64,000 nucleotides of DNA from Ascarosepion bandense (GCA_037127315.1 JBBBDQ010000191.1:16601001-16665000); one strand, 5' to 3'. Counted from the first letter of the stretch, positions 1-10,380 are shown. Notes: a model not told the origin generated them from the letters alone. Made by a program: numbers and translations.

Positions 1-11
1 ATTTGGACATA

Positions 12-1121
12 CAGTGGAACCTATTGTATGCAACCACCCCTACTGCCATCAAAAACTGGTCGCATACGGCAGGTGGTCGCTCACTACAGACTCGTAAACT
101 ATCCTTTACATGATCGTATATTTCACTCTCCAGAATGTACATATGCGACCACCCCTACTGCCAACAAAAACTGGTCGTATACGGCAGGTAGTCGCTCACT
201 AAAGACTCGTGACCTATACTCCACACGATCGCATATTTCACTCTCCAGAATGTACATATTTTAGTATTTTACCATGTAATCTGATAATAAATAACTGAGA
301 ACATAAGAATTTATCCAGCATAATTATTTTTTTAACATTAAAAATGTATTTACAACGGTTAACAAAAAAAATAAAAATTATTTATTCACACTGGTGTAGA
401 CTTAAAAATATCAGTTATTGCAGTTTGTATGGTGTTTTTTTTTTCTAATGTGACCAGTTCGATTTTTATTGATGTTGGCACTTATTTCTTATAAAATATG
501 TACGTTGGAAAAGTTCGCGATGTAAGTTTTCAATTTTTTCTTAGAAGTGAGTGATAGTAAAAGAGAATCTGCGATAATATATGGAAAAATAAACAAACGT
601 ACAAGAAAAAAAATGACAACGATCAGGGGAGAGAGAGAGAGTGAGAGAGAGAAAAGGAGAGAGAGAGAGAGTAAAGCGACTGAGAAAAAATAAAGATAAT
701 GAAAGAGATAAACATTGAAAATTTAAATTTTAAATAGATGTTATTTTTTCTCCTACCCCCGAATTTATCCAAGTTGGTACAGAAACCGACAAATCTCTTG
801 AACTTGTCAAATGTAATAAGTACATGTTAATACAAGACAGCCGCCGTTTGACCACCGCCATTTCCACAAATAATGAAAATTTGACACTTCACTACAATAA
901 CAATAGATTAAAGGAAAATGAAATAGATTACTAACTTAAATTCTTCTAATTTAGAAGTTAGGACTGTACTGCCAAAATGAATTTTTGTTAAAGTGGTCGG
1001 TTGACCAGGGATTTTTATTCCTTCATACTGGTCCGTGGTTGTGATCGTCCGTGGATAGAAAAACGGTCGTTAATAGCAAGTGGTCGCTGACGACGGCGGT
1101 CGCATACACCAGGTTCCACTG
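12..1121. mobile_element. Non-autonomous pogo/Tc1-like DNA transposon with TIRs
   Basis: Both ends carry an inverted repeat starting CAGTGGAACCT; the right end reads AGGTTCCACTG. Each end is flanked by TA (10-11 and 1122-1123), the target duplication typical of the IS630-Tc1-mariner-pogo superfamily. The similarity extends inward through a GTATGCRACCRCC motif. No transposase can be read in the 1.1-kb interior, so this is a non-autonomous or decayed copy. Assignment to pogo rather than another TA-targeting family rests on the CAGTGGAACC-type terminus and is tentative. Confidence 0.65.
31..261. repeat. 115-bp tandem duplication inside the pogo-like element
   Basis: Two adjacent copies of a 115-bp unit (CRACCACCCCTACTGCCA starts at 31 and 146) ending at CTCCAGAATGTACATAT. 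The duplication lies just inside the left terminal inverted repeat. It is more than 85 percent identical by eye. Subterminal repeats of this kind often hold transposase binding sites, but that role is inference. Confidence 0.8.
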
Positions 1122-1199
1122 TATTTTCAAAGAACGAAAGAAAGTGTGTATGTGATTGTGTGTGTATGTGTGTGTGTGTGAGAGAGAGAGATGTTTTTT

Positions 1200-1453
1200 A
1201 AATCATCTCACCCCAAGCAAGGCATTCTGTGGCCACTGTTGCGCAGGGGGTTCCATAGGGGAAATTGATGAGAAAGATGGGTTAGTTATAGGAAAAGTCA
1301 GGAGGAGAGTAATAGACGGATGAAAATACCGAGGATGGGGGTGGAAGTAGATGAAAAATGTGCTTGAGAGAATGGATGCGAGTTATTTTGATAGATGTCT
1401 ATTGACCTTACATTTAAATTCCTGGAGATTGTAGCGGTCGAGGAAGCAAGACG

Positions 1454-1460
<7 letters not shown>
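1200..1460 (-). mobile_element. LINE 3' end (CR1/Jockey-like) with ORF2 C-terminus
   Basis: Read on the minus strand, the left end of the ORF encodes YNLQEFKCKVNRHLSK and stops at 1383. This is the end of a reverse-transcriptase ORF of the type ending LWNSLP...LQEFKCKVNRHL. The 3' untranslated region follows and ends at about 1200 with the conserved block GCAGTGGCCACAGAATGCC, then GGGGTGAGATGATT. Matching 3' ends occur at 24590, 44320, 55085 and 55475. The copy is 5'-truncated near the GA repeat at 1459, as expected for target-primed retrotransposition. Confidence 0.7.

Positions 1461-1512
<52 letters not shown>
1459..1512. repeat. (AG)n microsatellite
   Basis: About 25 uninterrupted AG units followed by GATAGATAG. 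Shorter GA runs lie at 629-675 and 1175-1190. The region up to about 2130 stays purine-rich (AAAGAAAG-type), giving spurious long ORFs rich in serine, leucine and phenylalanine on the minus strand. Confidence 0.95.
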
Positions 1513-1513
<1 letters not shown>

Positions 1514-2480
1514 TAGAAATCCTTTGAGAAATTTGAACATATTGTGAAAGATATGTTTTGAGAGTCTGACGTATTACCAAAGAAAAAGAAAGAAAAAAAG
1601 AAAGAATGAATGAATTCAACAAATGAAAAAAAAATACTGTGGGAGATTTAAACATATTGACAAAGAAAGAAAAGATCGAAAGAAAGAATGAAAAAAGAAA
1701 GAAGAACCGAAAGGAAATAAATAATAAAAGAAATAATTTGCGTAAGAAAACAGAGATTGGGACAAGAAAGAAGGAATGGCTGAAATCATGAAGCAGGTTT
1801 AATGAAGAAAATAAAATGAAAAGGCCTAAATTATTCACACAACCAGAGAGACGGGTGAAAACTTGTTAGCGAGACAAAACTGGACAAAACAGGAAGAAAG
1901 AAAAAACCAAGGAAAGGAAGAATTAAAACAAAGAGCCGAAAAAAAAAAGGTAAGGGAACGGAGAAACTCATTTGGTTTGTTTATAACTGCAACAAATAGT
2001 TTGTCAAAAATAAAGATAAAGGCAATCATAAAAAATTACTTTCGAAACGAAATGGCGGCAATAATAATAAAAAAAAAATGGAAAAAAAAAAGGCTGATTA
2101 TTCCGAGGCTTCCAAGTGTTAGAAACATGAAAGAATAATCTGTACGGAATAACAATTTGTTCGAATAACATTGAAGATCAAGGCAAAGACAAGTGAAGAA
2201 GAATTTTTGGTTGTCTTTAGAATTATGACCTTTGTTCTTTTATGATTCTATATTTCATTGTTTTCATCCGATATGAATACAAAGAATAATAATGATTTAT
2301 TCTTTGAACCAGGTTCTTGCTTCTTGATCATGACAGCCACAATATATCAGATGGCGGTTCCCAGGAAATTGTATAGAAGATTAGATTTTTGAAACTTTTT
2401 TTCATGAGCTTCTCCAGTCAGCTATCTTTAGTTATTTGCGGTCGCTAAGCGGCTAGACATTCTGAGAATCGAAAAAAATT
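1513..2480. other. Purine-rich low-complexity DNA, no gene seen
   Basis: Mostly GAAA/AAAG tracts up to about 2130, then ordinary AT-rich sequence. ORFs here are low-complexity artefacts; I see no family motif, exon signal or repeat match. Confidence 0.5.
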
Positions 2481-2940
2481 CACACTTCTTCTATGTGCCG
2501 TGTCTATTCACGATGTAGGCAGTTATGGCTCTCCACAACATTCCCTTTGTGGTTCTAAGCACTATTCGTCCGTTTAATATCCCTTCCAGTCCAAGTTCTG
2601 TAATCCAGCTTATTAGGTACATTATTCGCTGTTTCTCTCAGATTCTATTGCTTTCAGTATGCTCTGCGAGTGTCACATTCTCCAAGGCCGCTTTCCTCAT
2701 TACGTTTCACAAAGATTTGACTGTTTTTTTTCTGATCAAAACAAGTTTACTTTTTTTTCTATTTTTCTTCATGTTATTCTCAGCATTCTCCTGCAGAAAC
2801 ACATCTCTGTTGACTCTAGTGAGGAAACTCTTCAGCATTCACTGTCATACAAGAGAGTCATACAAGAGAGTCATGCATTCACTGTCATACCAAAGAGTCG
2901 ATATCACATAACAGTGCAGTACTCTTTCCTTTGTTTCTAA
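2480..2940 (-). mobile_element. Decayed RTE/BovB-like LINE 3' portion
   Basis: Begins with the CTTCTTCTATGTGCCGTGTC block that also opens minus-strand LINE relics at about 12285, 15170, 27520 and 51585, and that occurs on the plus strand as GGCACATAGAAGAAGATGG at 11515. On the minus strand a degraded version of the 'RRMLRIPW' and 'MRKEGLENLTL' motifs of RTE-type ORF2 C-termini can be followed through frameshifts (2640-2720 and 2775-2800). There is an 18-bp tandem repeat (CATACAAGAGAGT) at 2847-2880. Confidence 0.5.
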
Positions 2941-2998
2941 CGAATGTTTTTTGTTCTTTACTTAACTTTTGGAAGGGATCTTTCACTTTCACAATGTT

Positions 2999-3425
2999 TA
3001 AGGCCATATAGCGTTGAAAAAACGGTTCTCGTACAATCACCGAAATTAAGCAACGTTGATCCTGGTCAGTACCTACATGGGTAACCGTTTTGAAATGTGC
3101 TGTAAACTTCGATGTGCGAGCGGTCTCGAAGTTGTTAATCGGAGAGACGAGTTCTAATTCCCGTTCGGTTCATTATATTCACTTACACTCAAAGATCCTT
3201 TTGAAAGGTATAAATCCATCTATTCTCTTCCAGCTTTGGGTTGATTAGAAAGATTTTTATCTCTAAATCAATATTATCTAAAAAACCAAAAACCAAAAAA
3301 AAAAAACTAACAATCTCAAATTGTTTTCTGGTTTTAAATAATCGGCAAAGGGGTTGATAAGCCGTAGGAAACAAACCAATAATCGGCAAAGGGGTTGATA
3401 AGCTGTAGGAAACAAACCAATCCAC
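2999..3425 (+). mobile_element. SINE with 5S rRNA-like plus tRNA-like head
   Basis: Positions 2999-3115 resemble a 5S rRNA gene (GGCCATATAGCGTTGAAA, then CACCGAAATTAAGCAACG, then GGTCAGTACCTACATGGG). A tRNA-like block follows at 3112-3175 with a B-box-like AGTTCTAATTCC. The tail to 3425 carries TTCCAGCTTTGGGTT, a TCTAAAAA run, CTGGTTTTAAATAA and GGGGTTGATAAGCCGTAGG. The last segment is duplicated (3340-3420, about 40-bp period). The 5S part has many changes, so the copy is old. Confidence 0.75.
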
Positions 3426-3599
3426 CAATGAAACACGGACTAGCTACGCAAGCATGTAGTTTATATAATAATATAGAAATTACCATGGCCACAAAGTGAG
3501 GGTCCAGTTTTCACACTCGTTATAATATAGAATTGATTCCCATTTTATATACATATGATGGTTTATTATTTATCAAATTCTGATTAGGCATGAATCTAG

Positions 3600-3742
3600 C
3601 TTCCTTCCATACACCGGTTAATTAGTAAGATGTATCTAATTAAATCAGTATTATCTAAAAAACTTACAATCTAAAAACATCTTCTGGCTTTAAATAGCCT
3701 GTAAAGGGTTGATAAGACATAAAAAAATCAATCGCTATGTGT
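3600..3742 (+). mobile_element. SINE 3' tail fragment (5S-tRNA family)
   Basis: Only the 3' part is present: GGTTAATTAGTAAGATGTATC, ATTATCTAAAAAACTTACAATC, CTGGCTTTAAATAGCCTG and GGGTTGATAAGAC. The head is missing, consistent with 5' truncation. Confidence 0.6.
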
Positions 3743-3744
3743 TC

Positions 3745-4110
3745 ACGTTACGGTGTTGCATTTTTCGTTTTTTGTTTACAAACTTCCCAGATATTTAAAT
3801 TGTTGTAGTTGCTTGATTTTGATATTTTTTATTTGTAATTCACATGTTGGTCCAGTCTTGAGAAATTATATTTTCTTTCCTTTTCCTTGATTTTATAATA
3901 AGAGGATTGATATTACATAGTATTTGAGCGTATTTTTCTTTGTTTCTAACAAATATATTTTCCGTTTCTTAATATTTTCCTTATATTTTGAAAGGCATTT
4001 TTTTTACTATCCTAATTCATCTTCGGATTTCTGTGTTACATTTTTCATTGCCTTAATATTTCATAGGTATTTAAATATCTGTAGTTGTTTTTATTGAACA
4101 TTTCTTTTAC
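3745..4110 (-). mobile_element. Two RTE/BovB-like LINE reverse-transcriptase fragments
   Basis: On the minus strand, 3870-3780 encodes a peptide of the form CELQIKNIKIKQLQQFKYLG. This is the conserved 'L-I-G-KIKQV-KFKYLG' segment downstream of the RT catalytic core in RTE-type ORF2. A second fragment at 4110-4030 reads KQLQIFKYL followed by KCNTEIR, matching the next conserved 'GKCDTEIR' segment. Stops and gaps break both. The two pieces look like separate truncated insertions or a duplicated relic. Confidence 0.6.
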
Positions 4111-4148
4111 AATAACGAATATTTATCAACGGCTTACATACAGACACG

Positions 4149-4650
4149 GCTTACGGGATATCACGTTGAATACACTGGTTCTCACTCGATCACCGAAGTT
4201 AAGCAACGTTGAGCCTGGTCAGTACTTAGATGGGTGACCGCTTGGGAATACCAAGTGTTGTAAGCGTATAGTGACGGATATTCGTTGTGGTGCAGTGGAT
4301 ATCGGCTCGGAAAGAGAAATCGGTGAGCCGAGTTCGAATTCCAATTGAATACCCTGCATTCACTTAAACGCTAGTACTTTTGGGAAAGGTATTAATCCGT
4401 CCCTTCCTTCCAGTTATGGGTTAAATAACATAACAAGGGTAGGACTTGATGACCCTGCCCTTAAAAAAAAACAAACCCCAATGAATCTTGATACTCGAAA
4501 AGAAAAATGTATTACTAGACACAAAAACTTATATAAACAAAAATAATTTATTGAAAGAAAAAAAGGTATTACCAGCAATAAATAAATAAAGTTTAGTTGG
4601 CAATAAATGACCCACCAAGGTTGATTTGCCATAAAAACAACCAACCAACA
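4149..4650 (+). mobile_element. Near full-length 5S-tRNA composite SINE
   Basis: The best copy of the family in the window. Positions 4149-4268 align with an almost complete 5S rRNA: CACCGAAGTTAAGCAACGTT, GGTCAGTACTTAGATGGGTG, then ACCGCTTGGGAATACCA. This keeps the internal pol III promoter C-box region. A tRNA-like unit follows at 4275-4345, with A-box TGGTGCAGTGG (4288-4298) and B-box AGTTCGAATTCC. The central domain (ACTTTTGGGAAAGGTATTAA, CCAGTTATGGGTTAAATAAC) precedes an A-rich tail ending near GGTTGATTTGCCATAAAAAC. It is transcribed, if at all, by RNA polymerase III; it does not encode protein. Confidence 0.85.
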
Positions 4651-4905
4651 TACAGAAGCAAGCATTCTAAGGGTGTTTGAATATTTCCATGTGTAGAGTG
4701 GATATTCTAATGGACATTGCGCTCAGTTTCAAATTCAAGAAATATGAAATAAATGACACCGTGGATCACTGACCGCCTATCCCCTGAAGGGATAGGGTAC
4801 TAAAAATACATGTTTGTAAAATAGGGGGATAATCCCCACAACCAATACTTTATAGACTTTCAAGAACTCTTTCAGAATTTATACTTTCCCATCGCATACG
4901 CTCAT

Positions 4906-5300
4906 GCTTACGGTAATAGCACATTGAAACATCGGTTTCCATACTATCGCCGAAGTTGAGCAACGTCGAGCTTCGTCAATACCTAGGTGAGTGACCCCTT
5001 TGGAATACCTGGTCCTGTAAGCTTAAATGTGCAAGTGGTGCAATAGGTAAAGACTCGGAATTGGAAATCGGAGAGCCGAGTTCAAGTTCTAGTCGGATTC
5101 GTTATATTTACTTATGCGCAAATACCCGTAGGAAAGCCATGGGTCCACCACTTATTCCCTTAGCTATGGGTTAATTAGTAAAACTTGTATCAGTAAATTC
5201 TTATTTCCAAAAAGAATTCTTACAATCTCAAAATATTTTTTGGCTTTAAATAACCTGCAGAAAGTTGATAAACCGTAAAAAAATTAATCAAATATTTGTG
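4906..5300 (+). mobile_element. 5S-tRNA composite SINE, diverged
   Basis: The 5S-like block (4906-5025) starts GCTTACGGTAATAGCAC and keeps CGCCGAAGTTGAGCAACG and CCTGTAAGCTT. The tRNA-like block has A-box-like TGGTGCAATAG and B-box-like AGTTCAAGTTC. The tail shares TTAGCTATGGGTTAATTAGT, GGCTTTAAATAACCTGCAG and GTTGATAAACCGTAAAAA with the copies at 2999 and 45930. Confidence 0.75.
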
Positions 5301-5359
5301 TTTAAATTCATCTTCTTAGCACAGAAATTGTTCTGGTTTTAACAAACGAACTTTTCCGA

Positions 5360-5950
5360 TAATTGCTATTCTTTTATGTAGCATTGACACATACAAAAAG
5401 AAGAAATTTTCTAAACATATTCTGTTAAGTATAAGAGACAATGAATATCTATTATGTTTAATCATGAGCCGTTCTAAACATCATATTTTTGCTTTAATTT
5501 CAGGTGAAAATAAAGACAAAAATTCACCAACATTTGGATATTTTTTTATTAGGTTGGTTCTAAGCTTTCGGCTCATATGAGCCACCTTCAGAGAGGTTAC
5601 AAGGACGTTAACATAAAAACATCCACCATCAGCGACGATTTTATCTTGCGTTGACATAAAACTTTGCTAAGCAACTAGAACAGTTACCAAAAATAGCAAA
5701 CGCAGTTCGTAAATTTGTAATGCGGTTCTATTAAGTTGGTTCTAAAGCTTAGAACCAACTTAATAAAAAATTATTCAAATGTTGGAGAGTTTTTGTCTTT
5801 ATTTTCACCTGAAATTAAAGCTAAAATACGGTATATAGAACGGCTCATGATTAAACATGATAGACATTCATTGTCTTTTATATTTAACAGTATATGTATA
5901 GAAAATTATCTGCTACCTCGATACACTAAAGAAGAAATTGTAAATGTTAT
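5360..5950. mobile_element. Foldback element with about 190-bp inverted arms
   Basis: The left arm (about 5400-5585) and right arm (about 5745-5935) are inverted copies. For example, AGCCGTTCTAAACATCATAT near 5468 pairs with the reverse of ATACGGTATATAGAACGGCT near 5828, and the innermost TTAGGTTGGTTCTAAGC pairs with GCTTAGAACCAACTTAA. The loop of about 160 bp contains TATGAGCCACCTTCAGAGAGG. Loop and partial arms recur at 16290-16570 and 59335-59650. I cannot name the superfamily; no coding sequence is visible. Confidence 0.75.
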
Positions 5951-6714
5951 TATTCTTAGATATGGACAGATTACAGTTTCTATCTACAGTAATTTATAAA
6001 AGTTTGAAATATATACTCGTTTGAGTAGTCATCTTTCTTTTTGTGTTTAAACAAAAGAAGTCGTTTCTACATAGAAGACGGGTATTTGTTCATTTCAACG
6101 TGGGAAGAATTCAATGTTCATAATATCCAATAAAAGCTAGGAAGATGAACCAATTAGAAAGGATTGTGTATTCTGACTTTAATTATAAAGTAGGTCATTT
6201 TCCACAATATAACATGGGTAAGGGGGAGCCGTGATTTGCAGAGGTCAGTTAAACAAAAACTTAGTCATGCATATCTCTATTTACAAGCTAACAAAACCAT
6301 TGAATCATGCTTGTCATATAGTGAAAATTGACTCACGGGGTTTGTTATAAAGGGGAGAGGGCCATATAAAATAAACCATTCTTTATTAGGTTCTGAAAAG
6401 GTTCAATAACCAGGCATAGTTTCCATTGAATTAACATTCGGTGAATTGTAAACAGCGGGGAAAGTGGTAGATTTAGGTCCGTTGAACAGAAAATATGTTA
6501 ACTTTTGGAGTATTATTCAATTACTGCAGAAATCGTAGAATAAAAGATGTAAGGACAAAGGATTTATAACAAATTTGACACGAGATTACATTTTAGAGTA
6601 TTCCCTGGTGATTGAACTTACATTTAATGACTCACAAAACCGATTTCATAAAATATTCGCTAATACAGATTGTTAGTATTTGATTTCAAGCTGGTGCTAA
6701 TTCTTATCTGAACT
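5951..6714. other. AT-rich DNA, nothing recognised
   Basis: No repeat match within the window, no ORF with family motifs and no RNA-like structure was seen. Confidence 0.4.
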
Positions 6715-6880
6715 ACACATTCTTCATCTTTTTTTATTTAGGCCTTCTAGATCTCCCTATCGCTAGTGGCTCTTAGCGCACTTTCTCCTGATACCCACCC
6801 AAACCCCGTTCTGCCATCCTCTTGTTCAAGCCTGTCAAGTATGTTAAACGTTGTTTTCCCTATCTCGCTTTCTAACTTAG
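6715..6880 (-). mobile_element. RTE-like LINE 3' fragment
   Basis: The segment GTCAAGTATGTTAAACGTTG followed by TTTTCCCTATCTCGCTT matches the minus-strand LINE relic at 27620-27650 (CATTAAGTATGTCATGCGTT, GTTTTCCTCTGTTCTTCTTG). Strongly decayed. Confidence 0.4.
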
Positions 6881-7359
6881 AATAAAAAAGATACAGCTGA
6901 AATTTCTGATGTATATAATGAAGGAATAGGAGTTAGAAATTTTGACACACTGAGAACATGTTGAGGGCAAAATGATTGAGAGGGCTGCGGCCCACCTCTC
7001 TGACGGGCTTGTGAGAACAAATTGTACAACGAGGATCGGGAAAGACGGTAAAAAGAGAAATATTACGAAAACCTATAAAGGACCGTGGAGAGCCATGTTC
7101 TGAAAGAAGATGCCTCTCAGAGGAAAAACATCCCTTCATGAGTGCACATTCTTCTTGGTACGGGGTATATGTGGCCTGAGCTTTTAGTGGTTTGGTAATA
7201 TTGAAAAGTCGAGGGTGTATATTAAAGAGATATTATGGTGGATTTCTACTTTTAACAGTTAACATGTGAATAGTACTCTATGAACGAGGATAATAAGCAA
7301 TTTTGACTTTTAAACATAATTTATATTTTAAATTGATTCCGTTTATTAAACTCTTATAG
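6881..7359. other. Unassigned DNA with one 68-codon minus-strand ORF
   Basis: An open frame on the minus strand (7139-6933) begins MKGCFSSERHLLSEHG. It has no recognisable domain, no partner exon and no clear splice sites. It may be chance or a relic of an unrecognised element. Confidence 0.3.
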
Positions 7360-7555
7360 TGGAATGTGTAGTGTAATGGATATTATCATGTAAAGTGAAA
7401 TCGGCGAGCCTTGTTCAAATTCTAAGCAAATACGTTGCATTTATTTTCGCACGTATGTCCCTAGGGAAGGCATTAATTTGTATCTTCTACCAGCCTTTAG
7501 TTATGCGTTAAATGACAGTCTTGGATTATAATTCCTTTGAGTTTACAAAAACAAA
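7360..7555 (+). mobile_element. tRNA-headed SINE fragment
   Basis: GTAGTGTAATGGATATTATC corresponds to the A-box region and GCGAGCCTTGTTCAAATTC to the B-box region of the common tRNA-like head. GTCCCTAGGGAAGGCATTAA is the central domain. No 5S-like part precedes it. Confidence 0.55.
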
Positions 7556-7776
7556 AACAAACAATCTAAACCGTTAGCCGAGACAATAGAAACTCTCTTT
7601 AGGTGAATAAACTTGTGACTTTGCATATCGAGATCCGTTTGTCCTCAACTTTGGACTCGTAACACGTATAGCGACACAAATACCATTATGTACACTTAAT
7701 ATACGAAAAACAAGTAATATTAATAATAATAATAACAATAAATCTACACTTTAAACAAAACGTTCACTGTTCTCAC

Positions 7777-7779
<3 letters not shown>

Positions 7780-7826
<47 letters not shown>
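7780..7826. repeat. (TA)n microsatellite
   Basis: About 22 TA units abutting the left end of the Tc1-like element, which itself targets TA. Confidence 0.95.
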
Positions 7827-7830
<4 letters not shown>

Positions 7831-8438
7831 AATGTGCAAGAGTATTAGAACAACAACTATTTTATCTTTTATGAGGCATCAAAATAAAGTTTAAAATCAC
7901 CACTGTCCTAACACTTTTCCACACTACCGGTACTGTGTAAAAATCATTACGACATGGGTGATTTTCCTAAAAAACCTCACTGAAATTCAAATACAGGTAA
8001 AAAGTCAAACCTTTGTAAGAATTATTTAACTAAAAAGGAAGAGGAAGGAAAACTTTGCAATTTGAATTGGCTCCCACAAAGCCCTGATCTCAATCCTATT
8101 GAACATCTATAGTATATTTTGGATAAAAAAAAAATTGATAAATCTAATATTACTTCGCAAGACACACTTTTTGAACAAATACAAGCTGCTTGGCAGGAGA
8201 TACCATTAGATACATTGAAGAAGCTTGTAATGTCAGTTCATGACAGAATGAAGGCTGTGATCAAAGCAAAAGGCTATTATACTAAATATTAAATTTATTT
8301 TGTGAGAAGCAATTTTTCTTGTTGAAGCATTTGTTGAGTAAATCAAATAAAATTACTTTAATTAATTTGTTTATTTTCTGTCAATATGTCTCATAAAAGA
8401 TAAAATAGTACTTGTCCTAATACTTTTGCACAGTACTG
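7827..8438 (+). mobile_element. Tc1-like DNA transposon, internally deleted
   Basis: Inverted ends: left AGTAATGTGCAAGAGTATTAG and right (reverse complement) CAGTACTGTGCAAAAGTATT, continuing into GGACAA and TATTTTATCTTTTATGAG. Flanking TA dinucleotides are present. At 612 bp it is about half the usual Tc1 length. The interior keeps only the C-terminal third of the transposase. Confidence 0.85.
8059..8292 (+). pseudogene. Tc1-like transposase C-terminal fragment
   Basis: The frame encodes WLPQSPDLNPIEHL, the signature around the last catalytic acidic residue (E) of Tc1 DD34E transposases. It runs on to a C-terminus ending KAVIKAKGYYTKY and a TAA at 8290-8292. An in-frame TAG replaces the tryptophan codon normally following 'IEHL/IENL'. 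The DNA-binding domain and the first two catalytic aspartates are absent, so no active enzyme can be made. Confidence 0.85.
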
Positions 8439-8494
8439 TATATATACATTAGGTGCGAGTGGTAAATTGTCGCGATTATATTATTATTCCAAAG

Positions 8495-8668
8495 CAAAAG
8501 GCTATTATACTAAATATTAAATATATGTTGTAACAAGTATTTTTTCTTGTTAAAGAAGTTGTTGAGTAAATCAAATAAAATTACTTTAATTAAATTGTTT
8601 ATTTTCTGTCAATATGCCTCATAAAAATAAAATAGATCTTGTCCTAATACTTTTGCACATTACTATAT
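8495..8668 (+). mobile_element. Second Tc1-like copy, 3' end only
   Basis: Repeats the last codons (GCAAAAGGCTATTATACTAA), the downstream AAATCAAATAAAATTACTTT and the right terminal repeat (CCTAATACTTTTGCACATTA). It lies 60 bp from the first copy in the same orientation and runs into a TA repeat. A local duplication or a second truncated insertion would explain it. Confidence 0.8.
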
Positions 8669-8719
8669 ATATATATATATATATATATGTATGCGTGTGT
8701 ATGTTTGTGTGTGTGTGTG

Positions 8720-8900
8720 GTTATTTTCAGAGAGTGTATCTGTAAAGGAATAAAATGAATAAAAAGACAAAAGAAACAAGGATTCATAGCCAACGCGTTT
8801 CGTCCTCTGAGAAACTTTATCAAGGCAAAAGTAAAGATTTATTTTGTTGCACGTGTTTATACACAAGAGTAAGGATGTCTATTGGTTTATCAAGGCTTTT
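8720..8900. mobile_element. Possible Penelope-like element terminal fragment
   Basis: The segment CAACGCGTTTCGTCCTCTG, followed by AGAAACTTTATCAAGG, resembles the terminal-repeat motif often seen in Penelope-like retroelements (ACGCGTTTCG next to a CTTCATCAGG-type box). Similar wording occurs near 43985 (AACGCGTTTCATCTGTTAGG). No coding part is adjacent. Low certainty. Confidence 0.3.
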
Positions 8901-9029
8901 AAATTTGAGAACGTCATGAATATTCATTAGGATGTTGGCAGGTCAATCAAAACCTGTGGAGAACACAAAGTGTCACAATTCAAAGACTGGTAAGACAAAA
9001 CCGGGAAATATATATATAAATATACATAA

Positions 9030-9236
9030 TGAATTAGAACACTCTTTGCTACTGGCGTGTGTTTACATGGTATATCAAGCGCTAAAGGTCTGCCTTCTTC
9101 AACCGTTCGACCATAGCTCAGAGGTAGAATCGCCGACTGATGTTAATTCGGTCAGGTTTCAATCCTGGCTAAAAGTAATCGGATGTCTAACCGTACTGAT
9201 GAGCTGTGATACAGCGAAACACATCTGTCTGCGGAT

Positions 9237-9240
<4 letters not shown>
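9030..9240 (+). mobile_element. tRNA-derived SINE, family B, ending in TA repeat
   Basis: The tRNA-like head has A-box TAGCTCAGAGG and B-box GGTTTCAATCC, with a conserved CGCCGACTGATGTTAATTCGG between them. The body reads CGGATGTCTAACCGTACTGA, then TGAGCTGTGATACAGCGAAA, and ends CTGCGGATGACTA directly into (TA)n. Other copies are at 11760, 15985, 18975, 23325 and 50465. Confidence 0.85.

Positions 9241-9280
<40 letters not shown>
9239..9280. repeat. (TA)n tail of SINE
   Basis: About 20 TA units continuing the last TA of the SINE; four other family-B copies also border long TA runs. Confidence 0.9.
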
Positions 9281-9561
9281 ATTGATTGTTTGAGAATAAG
9301 ACTAGGAACTGAAATTGTAATCTATCCTCCAATCAGTGAAACAACTTTAAAACTAAGTAGGCCTTATGATTAGGCCACTGGATGTTATCAGAGCTAAGTA
9401 AGGCTCAGTTAATATATTTAAAGAATGCACAAAAATTTCTAAGTTTATTTCTGATATCTTTCATTTTTTATCGGAAACGTAAAAACAGTATAATTTAAGC
9501 AATATGTGGATTTTAGAAAATTTTATACTCTTTCATATTATATCTTATATTTTTTTCTTAT

Positions 9562-9581
9562 GATCTATCTATCTATCTATA

Positions 9582-9627
<46 letters not shown>

Positions 9628-9760
9628 ATTCTAATTATATATCCACCCCACACTACGTATGTTAAATATGTATGTATGTATGTATGTATGTGTTTATACA
9701 TACATGTATGCATATATGTATGTGTTTATACATACATGTATGCATATATGTCAGTTTGTA
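9562..9760. repeat. (TATC)n then (TATG)n microsatellites
   Basis: ATCT units at 9562-9627, then ATGT/GTTTATACATACATGTATGC repeated twice (9668-9750, about 40-bp period). Confidence 0.9.
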
Positions 9761-10089
9761 TGTATTCATTTATATATTTTGTGTGCCTGTTTGTGCGTCA
9801 ACTCGTTACATTCCGAGTTCACTGAAAAGGTTACAAAATAGCCAGTAAATATGAGGTTTTCACGTAATGATGACAATGTTTGAGATGTGTGCTCTCGTAA
9901 TCAGCTCTGGTATGTGAGTGAATGTGTAATTATGCTTTAACTAATTGTCCTGGTTTCAGATTTCTTGTGTGTTTGTGTGTACAAAAGGGGATCGTACATT
10001 TGCGTATGAGGAAGCGCGAATTTGAATTGCAATGTCAGCATGAGACATGGAAGTCGTTTGCAAGTTTGGACAAAGTGACATAGAAGAGG

Positions 10090-10380
10090 TGCATTAGCGT
10101 TGTGGTGCATTAGATATCGGCTCGGAACGAGAACTCGGGGAGCCGAGTTCGAATTCCAGCTGAATTCATTGCATTCACTAATGCGCAAATACCCTTGGGA
10201 AAGGTATTAATCCGTCTCTTCCTTCCAGTTATGGATTAAATAACAGGACAGATTGGGTCTACCGCAGAAAGCAAAGGCAACCTACTGCGGGATAATCTTC
10301 TGCTCAGTCAGTCATGTTTCTTTCGAGACATGATCACCCAAGCGTGTATCACGTATGGCATTTAACTGACTGACTGACAT
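10090..10380 (+). mobile_element. tRNA-derived SINE, family A, full length
   Basis: The head has GTGGTGCATTAGATATCGGC (A-box region) and GCCGAGTTCGAATTCC (B-box). The central domain is CCTTGGGAAAGGTATTAATC, then TTCCAGTTATGGATTAAATA. The 3' part is AAAGGCAACCTACTGCGGGA, then a hairpin CATGTTTCTTTCGAGACATG, then CACGTATGGCATTTAACTGA. The central domain is shared with the 5S-tRNA SINE, but the tail is different. Confidence 0.85.

Noticed and set aside
1298..1838. Long minus-strand ORFs rich in Ser, Leu and Phe
   Set aside because: They are translations of GA and GAAA tracts; only the last codons (LQEFKCKVNRHL) are a real LINE relic.
4149..4268. A free-standing 5S rRNA gene
   Set aside because: The 5S-like sequence is diverged from the conserved core, is fused to a tRNA-like SINE head, and recurs in that same context on both strands.
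9100..9165. A tRNA gene (A-box TAGCTCAGAGG and B-box GGTTTCAATCC)
   Set aside because: No full cloverleaf or clean acceptor stem; the same block is repeated in six SINE copies with a common 3' body.
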